Assembly: GCF_041260155.1 (NCBI RefSeq)
Contig: NC_091929.1
Span: 28,838,962 to 28,902,961 of the forward strand
Reading direction: 5' to 3'
Length of the DNA: 64,000 bases
From: Ptychodera flava
Taxonomy: Eukaryota; Hemichordata; Enteropneusta; Ptychoderidae
The stretch's first letter is position 1. Every line of letters starts with the position of its first letter. The position numbers were made by a program, and so were the translations under genes. The notes under the pieces are model-generated. The model saw only the letters and a list, made by a program, of their open reading frames with translations, was not told the origin of the DNA and searched no databases. Below are positions 1-13,955 of the stretch, piece after piece.

Positions 1-516
1 GTCAGTTAGAAATGTGTTGAAAAGTGATAAAATACGCAAAACCAGTTCAATCAGATTGACAAACCTTTCGTCAGCTTCCAAACAACCCTGTTTGAATACC
101 GATTGGCGATTCTTTCAAAGCACAGGACAAAGTTGTTTAGACTACTACTGGATATTATCCATTTTCCATGCTTGTTAAAGTGAAAATCCGGAAACTTGAC
201 CAACCAAAACTGTCTGCTTTCTTGCCGGCCAAGTATTGTTCAAATTTGAGGATCCCTTTTTGAGTCCAAGACGACAGACTCAGTAAGGAGTCGATGTTCC
301 AAACGGCAGTCTATGTGTATGTGAAATAAGGCTTGCAAGCCATCAAACGAGACTAGCATTTCAGAGGGACACCAATGCCCGTCTACACGAGCACACTGTG
401 ACATTTACTCGAACATATATGACCAGTCACACAAGATTACATACAAATCATTTTGTATTCGCCCATAGGGTTTTAAGAACCTTTGTTAACTTCAAAAGCA
501 GATTGCTCATCACGAG

Positions 517-556
517 AATTACCTGTGAAGGACGTCAATTACCTGTGAAGGACGTC
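517..556. repeat. Exact 20-bp direct duplication
   Basis: AATTACCTGTGAAGGACGTC occurs twice head to tail (517-536 and 537-556). Confidence 0.9.
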
Positions 557-1076
557 CTGTTGCAGAGAGTATACAAGTTCCTAAAATCTGACTATTTCTT
601 ATCATGTGTTACAGATTTTTTTTCGAATAAAGTCGACGTTGACAGCTGACAAGAAAAGACAATCTCTCGTTTCCATGGTTACGTCAACATTTTGATTTTA
701 CTGGGTTAAGTCAAGGACAAAATGGTATGTTTTGCGGAATTGATGTTAAATAACAGTTTAATGTGAATCGGTTAACTTAATACTTGAAAGCTCCATTAGC
801 CTTAACTATTGTGTAATCTTCGTTTTTTTGCGGTTTGTAAATTAATACGAAGTTTTCTCTTGTGTCTTCGAAGGCCATGTCGATTGTTTAGTGTTAAGCT
901 TCTCAATGCAGCTTTTATACGAATACTGTCTGATGTTAAAGCTGAGAAATGAACTTCAATCCGGACTAGAATTCTTTTGTCAAAACTGACATTGCACGCT
1001 ATGCATTGTGTTTGCAATGTTTTTCATCATACTTTAGATATACTGATAAGAAAAAAAATTCTCTGACCATCGTCAA

Positions 1077-1436
1077 TTAAAGGTTGAATGAGCCACGGAA
1101 ACAGACAATTGGACCCTCAAACTTTTCCAATTATTTTCTGAGCTACCACTTGTGGGGGTTCATTTTAAAGCTCTTGAAGTAAGAAAAATGTTTACCGTCT
1201 TAGTTTTTCGAAAATGGAGCATTTCATTTTTCTCCATAGAGATAACACAGGGATGGCGGCCATTTTGAATTTCAAATATCGGAAAATCTTGGGTAATTTG
1301 TTTCTCTAGTACCAAAATTTGCACGGTGACCCCAGATTTTTATTCTCGATTTTAAAAGAGAATTGTTGAAAGATTCCTTGAGAAAAGTTTGAGCAGAAGT
1401 TTAAGTCTTTCACTTTAGAGTGGCATACTATATTAA
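1077..1436 (+). mobile_element. Family A MITE, copy 1
   Basis: TTAA at both ends. The terminal repeats are decayed; the core (ATGGCGGCCATTTTGAATTTC region at about 1253) and the CACGGTGACC block are intact. Confidence 0.75.
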
Positions 1437-3157
1437 AGGATCATTGTAAAAGGAAACCCCCTTTCAAGGCTGTGAGTATTATCTCAATAAATTCTTTATC
1501 GCACAAAGTTCCGTGAGATGAGTAGAGCTGTTACTGTCGAAATATGTTTGTGATTCTGATTTTAATTTGCACTTTCCTGATTTATAGGCAAAAGGGTTCA
1601 TTTTAATTAAATGTGTCCTTAAAGTTCATTTTAGGTATTGAAAAGCGGAATTCATCAAACAAACTATCTTAAAACCAAACAACTTCGTTATAATTTGTAT
1701 CGACATATATTTGTCTATTGTTTTAGTCAAAAATAATGAACAAGGCAGGTGCATAAAATACAGATTTTTATCATTGATAAATTGTCTTATCATTCGATCT
1801 ACCCCCTTTATTTGATGTGCAAAGGAGGACAGTGCACAAATGTTATAGTGTAAATTTCCTATTTTCGACAAGATCAGAAAATTCCAAACTAAATGAGAAA
1901 GCTTTTATGCAGATGAACAGTTTGATTTTGTACAGACTGACACTCGGCCATTCGAAAAGGTCAAAAAGTACAAAATTTGCAATTTGAAGAACTTTGAGTA
2001 TCTAGTCAAGCACACGATATATCCAACGCTCAAAATTTAAAGACTTTACATTTATTCCCGAGTGATGTAACCGTCGCCTGGGCAAAAGTGGTTTCAACAA
2101 TTTCGCTGAAGATCGTCATCACGTTCAATTAAGGAAGTGTTTGCACATGCGTGATCGTTTCCATGGAGATTAGCCCACAGGTAGCAAAGTTTCGCTGTCT
2201 GGCGTGGTGGCTGTTTAACTCCAACGAATACAAGAGCCATCCATATGTTTTACCTCATCACGTAGGTATTAAACTTTTGTGAGACGAAGTTAATAAAACA
2301 AGGCAATCTCAACCTACACAAACTATTACATGATGATAATATGGCTGAAGTTACAGGTAACATTATATGATAAAATAGGACTTGTATATTAGTGTACTCA
2401 TTTCTCAACATAGAAGACTCGTCAAATTACGCTTTTTTGGCACGTTCAAGCAGAAAAAAGGTAACTTTGAATAAATTTATGCTATTGCTTAATAGAGTAA
2501 TTCTTCTTGAGCTATGAACGGCATGATTCACTATTCCCAGGCGGTCTAACCTTTCAGCGAAACACCATTATATCGATATGGTCGTTACGTCTTTAGGAGA
2601 CAATTTTTCCGATCGCAATTGCCCTTACTGGATTAAGTTTTGTAAACGTCTCCACTCGTAATACAGCCGTCATTTTCTGATAAGTACTCTCTCGCGCTAC
2701 ACACGCACACGTCATAGGTTGAATGGCCCTAGATTTGTCTCAGTCATCAAGCCTAGAAGGCTGTCAGATTCCACTCACTCGTATGCGTGAAGGCGTTGTT
2801 TGCTTATACCAAACACTTGTTCTGTAAATACATCAATAATATTGTATGTTTTAAAAGACCGAAATAGTCGTCTCCATAGCAACGGATAACTCCTAATGAA
2901 GATTCTTATTACCTGCAGTTGTGTACAAATATTTTTTACAAATATCATATCGTATACCATTTTAAGAAGCTCATACTAATATATTTATATGTATTTAAAT
3001 ATTTACATCCATATGTATTTATAATTCTATAATTGTATACAAACTTGCTTATGACAATATCGTCTTATATATCTATATATATCATCATATGTATATATAT
3101 ACATACATATATATATACACATATTAAACTGCTTCTTACATACGTTCTCGTGGAAAA
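1437..3157. other. No gene seen
   Basis: AT-rich unique sequence grading into degenerate TATATG/TACATA from about 2975. Confidence 0.5.
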
Positions 3158-4184
<1,027 letters not shown>

Positions 4185-4543
4185 TTAAGGTAGAAGACAG
4201 GTTGTCGGACTCAGCAAGTTTTCAATAGTTAAATAGTTCAGTGATATTCTTCTCAAGAAGCATGGATTAATTTCGAAGACAGTTAAGTAATATCTGTTTC
4301 CACCGTCTATTTTTTTGTGAAAATCGTGGATTTTATTTTCCCTATTGAGTTAACACAGAGATAGTAGCAATTTTCAATCTAAAATATCGATAGGCTATAT
4401 GTAACTTGTTTCTCTAATACATATATATATATCTATGCTCGTCACTCCAATCTTGTATCGTTGTATCGTTGTGGCTAAAAGTTTCTTTGAGAAAAGTTTG
4501 AGCAAACGCCTGAAACTTTCAGTTTCAATGTGCATACTATTTG
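4185..4543 (+). mobile_element. Family A MITE, copy 2 (diverged)
   Basis: Starts TTAAGGTAGAAGAC. It keeps the GTTAACACAG, TTGTTTCTCTA and GAGAAAAGTTTGAGCAAA blocks in order and ends in TGCATACTAT. The core is heavily mutated and a short (TA)n lies inside, so this is one of the oldest copies. Confidence 0.6.
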
Positions 4544-4943
4544 GGTGGAACGCTTTCTTCGTCGCTTTGTAAGCAATACCGTAGTAATAGTTTCATGCTA
4601 TTTTACCAACTATCTCCTTCGCAACAATATTAAGGTAAGCATTGGTATTATTTTTGTAAGATTTTTATAACTACCAAAATGTAAAATCAGAGTTTTCCTT
4701 CAAATCTTCTATTAATCAACGTCTTTCGCCCCAATGTTCGTGGTCGTGAAATTACACGACGCAACATTATCAACAAATTTTATGGTTAAAGGATACGCCA
4801 GGACTTTTATAAGTATGGTAAAGTAATTTTAAATACATTATTTATGCAGACTGAACGAATTGCCATTACTGTTTAGACAGCATGGTAAGGTTAACGTGAA
4901 CGTTATCGATACTGTTTAACTTTTTCATGTATGTATATATTTC

Positions 4944-4947
<4 letters not shown>

Positions 4948-5015
<68 letters not shown>

Positions 5016-5063
5016 TTATGTATGTATATACGTATATTATATATATCTATATATCTATATCTA

Positions 5064-5129
<66 letters not shown>

Positions 5130-5175
5130 GAGATAGAGGGAGAATATACAGATGTCCTTCCATGATGCTAATTTG

Positions 5176-5246
<71 letters not shown>

Positions 5247-5298
5247 GTGTGTGTGTGCATGTGTATGTATGTATGTATGTGTGTATGTATGTATGTAT
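4948..5298. repeat. Compound (TA)n / (TATG)n microsatellite
   Basis: TA runs at 4948-5012, 5068-5125 and 5177-5246, with a GT/TATG tail to 5298. Confidence 0.95.
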
Positions 5299-6557
5299 AC
5301 ACTCGTTTTTATATCTGCAGGCATTAACTCGCATGCACGTATCAAAACATAGCTTACGGTGTTTCTTTGACAGTGTGGTATCACCAAAATCGAAAACTAA
5401 TGTTTAAATTCAGATAATGATAAACGATATACCGTCTTCTTTGGTCACTCTCTATGTGACAGATTATGCCAAACCAATTTTTAGAAATACATAGAATGGT
5501 TCCTAGTGTTTAGCTTTTAACAAACTTTCGTTCGGGATACATGTATTTTACACATCGCCAAGTCTTGGTGGGACTGTTCATACAGGACGTGTAGCGATAG
5601 CTTCCGAGATACCAAATCGTTGGGCGTGGTCGTAGATTATTGACGAGAAGGTCTGCCAATCGAGACAGTGCGATTGCCGTCAGTGTATAGTCAACGATAC
5701 TATTACCTTATGAGTCTTGCGTGCATTCGAGAACATGTAAAAGTTAAAAGTGGACCGCTATCGGAAAATCTTAATTTCCGCATTAATGTTATCAACGACT
5801 CACGAAGGATGAGAGACGGAAGATGGCTATCTGTGACAAGTATAAGACACAAAGAACACACAAACAACTATTACCCTGCAACATCAATCAGCCATCCTCG
5901 TTTGCGTTTCCGACGTTAGTAATTAATTGGTCTCCGTAGACATCACTCTGGTAGACACTTTTTGTAGTCTCTAAATGGCCTTTAAATTCAATCCGACGAG
6001 GACTAAAATTAATAAACACACCGGTAGTCTGATATATATTGAGACAAGAAACAGAATCGGGGCTTCTCAAAGACTTACAACAAATATCTTATTTTGTTCA
6101 ACAACCTAATGAAAATCAACACCGATCGCTCTTCTAACGTCGGTATTATTCTTGACGTTTAAGATACCTTACAAGCGGAAGTTTGAGAATTGGTCGAGTC
6201 TTCGCTGTTGCTTAGCAACCATGAAGACGTGACCAACGCGCATTTATAAGGCTTATTTATTTAGTCTTTCATGAAAAATTCTTTGTTTGGAACCGTAGGG
6301 GGCTTTTGCCACGGTAACTTGTTCTTATGAGCTGGTAACAAGGCCTACAGCTCACGCAGAGAAAGAATGGATATCTGAAAAACAATTTGCTCATATTTTC
6401 AAACGTATGGGGATTAAATAAGGACTGTCTATCCGCTGTTCATGTTTGTTGAGACAAACTCTATTTGTGTTGACTCTTGGTGGAGATCAGAATTTAAATT
6501 CCTTAGGAAAGCCAAAAATTAGTCAGTTTATGAAGAAGATAACCGATGTAATATTTG
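5299..6557. other. No gene seen
   Basis: Unique AT-rich sequence; short frames on both strands lack motifs. Confidence 0.5.
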
Positions 6558-6889
6558 TAAGCAATAAACCAAAACCAAAAAAACGGGTATACTACAGATT
6601 TTGACCATAGACATGGCTCTTGAGCGATAGCGAGCGCATGTACAGAGCGGTGGTCCAAATCGAGTAGCACACCCGTACTTGAGCGGGTTTATTGCTATTA
6701 TAACGTAATAGTGGTTTAAAATTCCGGTGTTTATCGTTAATTGGCTGATATTTTTTGAGAGAGAGCCCGCGCGCGTTCCAACTGGGGAACCCACTAAGTA
6801 TGTCTCGAATACAGAATAGCTATTTTCACATCGACTAATCAGATCGCTATATTTGCGCCATCGATATACTGCTATGATATAACAGCCAA
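6558..6889 (-). mobile_element. Family C foldback element, copy 1
   Basis: Read in reverse it begins CTGTTATATCATAGCAGTAT, then GGCGCAAATATAGCGATCTG, and ends in a hairpin with CGCTATCGCT at its tip and GGTTTATTGC at its edge. All these blocks recur in order in the copies at 48 kb and 60 kb. Confidence 0.7.
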
Positions 6890-7199
6890 TATCAACAAGA
6901 TCTCAAATGAGCATGAATATTTGAGGCCTCTCACGGACTTAAATGTAAAAGCCCACGATTTTGATGCAAGCATAAACAATTGCATCGAGCACTTAAATGT
7001 TTGTGAAATCAATATTGCACAAAAGAGACGAGCGTGAATACCTTGTACCATCAGTTTTGAAGAAAAGGGAGTACACATGAATATTGCTAGAAGTCATCGA
7101 GAGTGTAAACTTGTATATCAGTGTGATCGTGTACCGATAGATGCAGTGTTGATCTGTCTGCAGGAACATTTACGCGGAATACTCCCCGAGGAAGACTCA

Positions 7200-7512
7200 T
7201 TTTTACAATAGTTCTACCGCTCTGTCGACTCAGTTTGAAGCTTGAAAGCATGTGGAGTTGACTAACTTTTCACATCTTGCTTCTGTGATTATAAATTAGA
7301 TTTCCTTGGATAAGTTTCGTCCCTGATAGCGGCCATTTTCATTTCAAACACCACGGTCAGTTATGGGTAAGTTGTCTCTCTACTATCGAAGTTTCCACGG
7401 TGACGCCCAAAGTTTTATTGTTGATTATGAGAGGGTACGGTTTGACAATATTAACGAAGGAAAATACAGCAAAAGTTTAGCACTTTGAATTTCGAGTTGC
7501 GTACTACCTTAA
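7200..7512 (+). mobile_element. Family A MITE, copy 3 (diverged, 5' part poor)
   Basis: Recognisable from GCGGCCATTTTCATTTCAAAC and CCACGGTGACGCC to the 3' terminal repeat GCGTACTACCTTAA. Copy 4 begins 68 bases after its end. Confidence 0.6.
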
Positions 7513-7580
7513 ACTTGGAAAACGGTATAAAATACATTTTTACAACTCCATGCCTTTTACAATGTACAGCTCACTTGTCA

Positions 7581-7949
7581 TTAAGGTGGAACGCGCCTCG
7601 GGGACAGATATTCGGACTCTCAAACTTTTACAATTCTTTTCTGATATACCACTTATGGGGCTCATCTTGAAGCTCTTGGAGAAAGAAAAAATTTTCACTG
7701 GCTTAGTTTTTCGAAAATCGAAATTTTGTTTTTCCATAGAGTTTTTTGCCATAGAGTAAACACAGGGATGGCGGCCATTTTGAATTTCAAATATCGGAAA
7801 TCTGGGGTTATTTGTTTCTCTAGTACTAAAATTTGCACGGTGAGCCCTGATTTTTAGTCTCGATTTGAAAGAGAACGGTTGAAAAATTCCTTAAGGAAAG
7901 TTTGAGCAAAAGTTTACGTCTTTCACTTTCGAGGCGCATACTACCTTAA
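7581..7949 (+). mobile_element. Family A MITE, copy 4 (near complete)
   Basis: TTAAGGTGGAACGCGCCTCG at the start and CGAGGCGCATACTACCTTAA at the end are inverted repeats of each other, both bounded by TTAA. 369 bases, no coding capacity. TTAA is the target of piggyBac-superfamily transposases, which suggests the source. Confidence 0.85.
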
Positions 7950-8819
7950 AGGCACCCTAAGGCGAGCTAGACCGCTGACATTCACATGTGCCACACAGTC
8001 CTCTAATATCCAAATTATATGTATGTACGTGGAACAGGTAGCTCAGGGCAACCAACCAGTCGAATTTGAGAAATTGTTACCAGAGTTATCATGTAAATAT
8101 ACGATTCCATGGTAAATTTAACAAATTGAAATCTAAAGGGGAAGTGGCATTTGTTCCATGCATGTAGCGCTGCTAGTATTTGAACCCCCCCCCTGCGCAC
8201 ACCATTTCCCCTCTCCACACTCCATCGTGTAAAATCTCCGATAGATCTCTTCCCACTACCCTGTGCACTGCAGTACAAAGCTTCCAACTGCCCTGTATCC
8301 ACTCTTTTGTAATTTGGCCCCGTACCCTGGTAAACCCCCGTAACAACCGAATAATGTTCACTATCCGCCCACTGAGCGTATGGTGTCGGCTGACAAAACG
8401 AATAAAATTTCAACGATGAAAAATTGCCCGCTAGCTAATACGAGAAATAATTTGTCCTCGCCCACCAATAAACCACCTGTGATTACCCTCAAAGAATAGC
8501 TTCTTTGGATGCCCTTGATATTTGCTGCCTAGCGGTTACCTAAGCGTATCCTATGCTGACATTTTTGCCGAAATTATTTTTGGATAATGGCAAAAGTGCT
8601 TTGGGGATCCTTGCTGCCATCGCTCTTATGTCTACGTAATTTACACAAACCATCGGACTTTTCACCTACTCTTTTAAGGTTTCCCTATCTGATTCTTTTC
8701 ACATTCTTTTCACGAGACTAGATTCAAACTTGGGTTGCATAGTGCTACCATGGTCACTGAGAGATGAGTCCCTGCTTCAGTGTTACCACACATGAACAAG
8801 AAAAGTACGAGTACGAAAA
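7950..8819. other. No gene seen between family-A copies 4 and 5
   Basis: Unique sequence; contains a nine-C run near 8185. The 132-codon minus frame over it has no recognisable motif. Confidence 0.5.
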
Positions 8820-9184
8820 TTAAGGTAGAACGCGCCTCGGGGACAGATATTCAGACTCTCAAACCTTCACAATTCTTTTCTCATATACCACTTGTGAGGG
8901 TTCATATTAAAGCTCATGGTGTAAGAAAACTTTTTACCGCCTTAGTTTTTCGAAAATCGGAATTTGTAATTTTCTCCATAGAGTTAACACAGGGATGGCG
9001 GCCATTTTGAATTTTGAATTTTGAATATTGGTAAATCTTGGGTTATTTGTCTCTTCAGTACCGAAATTTGCACGGTGACCCCGATTTTTATTCTTGATTT
9101 TGTAAGAGAATGGTTGAAACATTCATTAAGGAAAGTTTGAGCAAAAGTTTAAGTCTTTCACTTTCGAGGCGCATGCAACCTTAA
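8820..9184 (+). mobile_element. Family A MITE, copy 5 (near complete)
   Basis: TTAA-bounded, with the start GGTAGAACGCGCCTCG and end CGAGGCGCATGCAACC. It has a small AATTTTG duplication after the core. Confidence 0.85.
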
Positions 9185-10571
9185 GTGATATTTTACGATT
9201 AACCAAAAGTATGAGTGCCGATGAATAGTTTCATATAAAAATTGGGACATTATATTTATTTCCAGAGGACATAACTCTATTAATCATTCTTTATATTCAT
9301 TCATCGCTACTGCACTGAAGTACTTATCGTTCTTTAGGAAGGTTTTGTGTGCCGGTGTACCAGTGATGAGGACTCCCTTCAGAATTTGACGTAATGTCGT
9401 CTGCATCGCCGAGTAAGTACGAGGTGGATATATTATCACTTGAACTGCTTATCGTGCCAAAAGGCGTAACTCGAGCACTGAGATAGAGCTAAACTGAACC
9501 ATCTAATGCAAAGAAAGGCGCATACAAACGGTGCGTCTGGAGCTTTTAAATAAGAGGCGAACGCAATTTCCTATCGGCTGCTGAACATGAACATTGCACC
9601 TGACATTTGCGTTGCTGATATTTCAAAAACATCGCTTTCATATTTATATAAAATGAGCCATGAATTTGTCTTTATTAAACGTTACACGCTGATCGTTCTT
9701 AATAAGCTTATGCGATTGTGATAATTTTTTTTTTTTGAATGTTGCTAGAAAGTCTGTTTTTAGTCGTTATTCTTTTCATTAAACCATGAACATGACCGAA
9801 TTTCTGACACGCGGCGTGCTCCTTTAGCACGTATTTCTGTTTTTAAAGCCAGTGCCTTTGTTTAATTTCCAGGTGTGTATCGATATAAAAATCACAGGGA
9901 ACAAAAAGCAGCATAAATCGTTAATGATAAGAACGTAAACCTATTTTCCTTCAATTATATGGCTCTGTTCAAAAATCTACTAGGAGGTAACATCCGATGA
10001 CCTTTTCGAATTTCTTCCGTCATACTACAGAAATACAGATTCAGTTTCAATTTCTCACAGCGTAGGATTAACGCAATACGTTTATTACCCAATTAATAAT
10101 TTCTAATTTTATGGCTGAACGTTTGGAATTTATTTTCGAAATTCAGCTAAATCTCTTCTCTATGCATGCTTAATATCTCGCAGTCGTTCAGCTTATCACG
10201 TGACGTCTGACTTTTCCGCATAAAGAGAAATTAATAAGTCTTCAATACATACGCATCATATACATAGATATGTAATATATATATATAAATACATATAAAT
10301 GAATCTATCTACGATTGCGCAAAACAGTGAATGTGATCTCAGAGGTAACTTTCCAGTAGAAATGAGACAAGTTTGTTTTCTTCGCTTTTGTAGATTTTCA
10401 GAATTTGCATGTCTTCCCTGTGACAGGAAATTTAGATGTTGACCACATGCAAAATATGCGGAAATTGCATTCGGCTAATCGGGTTACGTTCAGTGCGCCA
10501 CTTTACCGCTGATCTAGGAGGGGGGAGAGAGAGACAGTGAACTCGCCAGATAACACGCGACGAAACAGCGC

Positions 10572-10583
10572 TGCGCATGCGTG
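10572..10583. promoter_or_regulatory. NRF1-like site in a CpG-containing patch
   Basis: TGCGCATGCGTG differs by one base from the NRF1 consensus and sits in a locally GC-rich stretch (10490-10620). No gene is assigned; a 78-codon frame starts at 10577 without recognisable motifs. Confidence 0.25.
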
Positions 10584-11794
10584 ACGGGAAAGCTGCAGGG
10601 GGAGAGGCAAGACATGTTGCAATATTTAAGAGGACACAAACTCCTTTCACTTTACTGACATTTGTTTGCTGTCGGAAATTTTCTGATGACTTTCACGGTT
10701 ATCAGCTGCGTCGAAATGATGACATCGTCTGGGGCGTCGATTTGAAAAGGTGGCGGCACTCACAACACCAAGCCCTTATGAGCGCATTGTATCAGCTTCC
10801 GAGACAAGAATGACACAACAATCCCTTCAAAAGCGTATCTAGTCCAAGCCATTCAAGGAGAAAGATTGCAGTATACCACAGCATGAAAGTTTAACTGGTT
10901 TTACATGTTGTGCCGTCTATCTCTTTTATAGACTGTTTTCAGTAAGCTTTATGAGATAGAAAGCAGCACGCCTTGCACGTCAGATGAATACGATAGAAAC
11001 TTGACACACATAATTTTGGTTGTGTTTTTTCTCGGTATCTGCGCATGAAAATCGAATAAATTGACGGGATATATCGAATTGTGATCGTGATGAACTACAC
11101 AACACAATGTCCTGTAAAGCCTGCTAAGTGCGTCATTCGGTTCATTCGCCGGAACTGACGAAGACAGGTTGACTTTTTGCAGTTGAGTATCTGAACAGAA
11201 TTTCTCAAGGGGAGCCCAACCTACTTGAGGTTACCTGTTTGTTTGTTTGTCTTTGTGTGTGCTATGTGGGTTAACGCGTGCGCCAAACACCAACCGACTG
11301 TGTACATTATGGTTGTATATTCGCGGGAACCTCACCGGTACAGCGGGATGAGTTATCATGCAATGCAATGCGGGTACAAGACAAACTATATATCCACATT
11401 GCATTCCGACATATAGCATGCGATGCGGGTCTAACACCAGACTGATCCTTCCTTTTAACCAGCCTTAAGTCCAAGCCTCGCCCGATGCGTGCTTTAATTA
11501 TGATTAAAATCTTATAATTACATAATTACACCCATATTCATATAAGGAAATTTAAAAATCTCGTTCTTTACTTCAGCGACTTTAACTAAAGTATTTTTAC
11601 TGTATTGCAATTAGATTAATGAACACGACGGACCATGTTATCACTCAGTTCACGAACGTGCGACGGGTTTTAACGTCTGTACACGGTATCCATCGACAGA
11701 TCAACTTTTGATGATACATAATTTGCCAGGTATTTTATGAGTAGGTGTTGGTAACTATTCCTGTGGCCTTTAGAGCGTACGTACTTTTCATGTG

Positions 11795-11802
11795 TATAAA
11801 AG
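11795..11802 (+). promoter_or_regulatory. TATA-box-like element without an assigned gene
   Basis: TATAAAAG is a perfect TATA consensus, with AGTCAAG about 25 bases on. A 40-codon frame (11830-11949, starts MLSKFVALLAR) follows, but it has no recognised family, and no splice structure can be shown. Confidence 0.25.
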
Positions 11803-12659
11803 GCGGGAACGAGACAGTCAAGATTATTATGCTATCGAAATTTGTAGCACTTTTGGCGCGTAAAGCCGACCCGCACGACGTCCATTCAGACGCTCAAAAA
11901 ACGCAGTGGAGTAAAGTGATACTGAATAAGAGAAAAGTGAGCAAAGGTTGAGAATACTGATTATGGAAACACGGACGTTCCTTCCTGCCTTCACAATGAA
12001 AGAGTCCCTGTTTCAAATACCGCTCAGCCCCGATTTATCGGAGATAGTAGTCATTTCTCACGCTCTCTTCTCGTGTGGGTGGTTTCTCGCTCACGCTGTC
12101 TCAGCAAAAATTGTCCCGCTCGCACTCCGACAGTGTAACTCAACCATGGCCCCAGAAGAAAGCGTATACGACCAAACCGGCTGCCGTCTGGTTTGCTGTT
12201 GGCTGTAATTGTCCTGTGGTATTTTCTGTACGGTTCTACAGACGAAAGGTTAATTTCTTTCCCTTGTGCCTTTTCCTCGATATTAAAAACAGATGTTTGG
12301 AGTTCATAAACTGGCGTCTCGGTAGCGCTTAGACCGGCTACTTAAATGCCTTCATTAATGTGTCCGAGCCGGAATTCAATATCCGACTTTTGCGCCAAAT
12401 GCAAAATTATCCGAAGCTGTATTTTAAGCCGTTTTGAGAATTAACTTGTTAGCAATTGCTGAGGTCAGGCCACACGGGATTACTATTGGCCTGGTATGTT
12501 AGCCATGCCGTAATTAAGGAGGTTGATTATAGACTTTGCGATTACATTCTGTAACCGAAGGCGAATTAGATTGAGATGTCTAGTTGTCTTGAAAACAGTT
12601 TGTTTGCATTTATTAGAGAAAATTCCCTATCGGCTTTACAGCTATTTAATTTCTGTGCG

Positions 12660-13480
12660 GCAAAGCTTACGCGAGCTCGCAACACTATGAGCGCCTGGGC
12701 GGCGCTCACGTGTAATTATATTGGAATTCCTACGCGATAAAAATTCAACGCTAAGTCTGTGCCGTTAACTTTGCTAGCTTCCCGGGAAATTTTACATTCT
12801 GCAGAGGGCGGGATTGCGACATAAATTAATAACTCTATGAAGCACATGTTGAGTTGATAGGATAAGTTGTCTGAGTTGCAAAGTGCCGGAGTGGAGTCAT
12901 CTTACCGGCAAACACCTCACGTAAAGTTTCGAACCGTGCCTGTTACCACTAACACACCCACCACACGTTTCCCAGAACGGACACACGACGAACTTAAAGC
13001 GCGCGCCGCGTAGGTCCTCACGCGAATGCTCCTCTGTACATTCGCCTGGCGGGTGACTGATTCCCGGCGTTAAAATATGCTCAGGTCCGGTGGCATGAGC
13101 ATAACTGCCGATTAGGAAACTGACTCATCATTTCAGAATCTCTCTATGAAAATTATATTCCGCCGCTAGACTTCGGCTGGAGATGCCACCCAAGTTTTCG
13201 CCGAGCCCACCTTACAGCCGAGTATACGGTTACAGAAGCGACGCTAGTCTCTCCTACATAGGCGCAATGCAAGATATCGAAGCGTAAAGTCTGAGAATCT
13301 ACGCTGATAGCGGGGCGCCGTACACCTGACGACCCCTCTTTCGAGGTTGTTCAGCATCACCCAGGCTGTTCGGTCAGAGGCGCAGAATTCTGTGCACGAC
13401 TGTTGAAAGGGGTCAGCTGTGGGGTGCGAAAACTGCATGCGGTGTCTAAAATTGAACAGTCTAGTTGACGCCCGCATATA
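12660..13480. other. GC-richer, CpG-containing non-coding block
   Basis: Visibly richer in G+C and CpG (GCGCGC, GGCGGCGCTC, CGCGCGCCGCG) than its surroundings. No repeat family and no recognisable protein. It may be regulatory, possibly linked to the candidate promoter just downstream. Confidence 0.35.
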
Positions 13481-13765
13481 TACACGATTTAAGAAAATGC
13501 GAGTCTTGAAATAGGCACTTGAACGCCTTCATCTCATCATAAAATGGCAAGCAGGATAAAGACGAACAATTTTACGACTGTCTCCTTTGGAAGTACGCGG
13601 CAAATGCAATTCACATGGACTGTCATTGAAAAAGCGATTCCAAACTAAGGACACTACGGATGTAGTTTTTTCTTCTCTCCCTCTCTCTCTGAAAGTACCA
13701 GCAAAAATAAGTCGATATCATTTTCGACTGTCAGTAGATGAAATAAGTGTGCTAATTCGGCTTAC

Positions 13766-13955
13766 CTGTAAAATAAATAGTACCTATGGAAACGGGTTGA
13801 TTGAAGAAAGACAGGGTAACGCTACCAGAGATGCGCCATGAGCCACACAAGACACGAGTTCCGTAAGAAGGGGGTTTATATAGCGCACAGCTGATCGGCA
13901 AACCAAGACTGTGAAGCTGTCTCGGATTGACGTCATAACCCCGGCGCCTGCGCAG
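13766..13955 (-). promoter_or_regulatory. Candidate minus-strand promoter and first exon
   Basis: On the minus strand in order: NRF1-like GCGCCTGCGCAG (13944-13955), a perfect CRE TGACGTCA (13928-13935), TATATAAA (13875-13882), then about 85 bases to CAG/GTAAGC (13761-13768), a good splice donor. The segment between has no long frame and would be a non-coding first exon. No downstream coding exon is recognised. Confidence 0.3.

Larger units (their letters stand above)
9185..12659. other. No gene assigned
   Basis: Unique sequence apart from the NRF1-like and TATA-like sites listed separately. Confidence 0.5.

Noticed and set aside
4927-5407. Tyr-Ile repeat frames on both strands, also at 3.2, 37.6, 38.8 and 45.4 kb
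   Set aside because: Products of (TA)n tracts.
10577-10813. 78-codon frame starting at the NRF1-like site
   Set aside because: No motif, no splice evidence and no second exon found.
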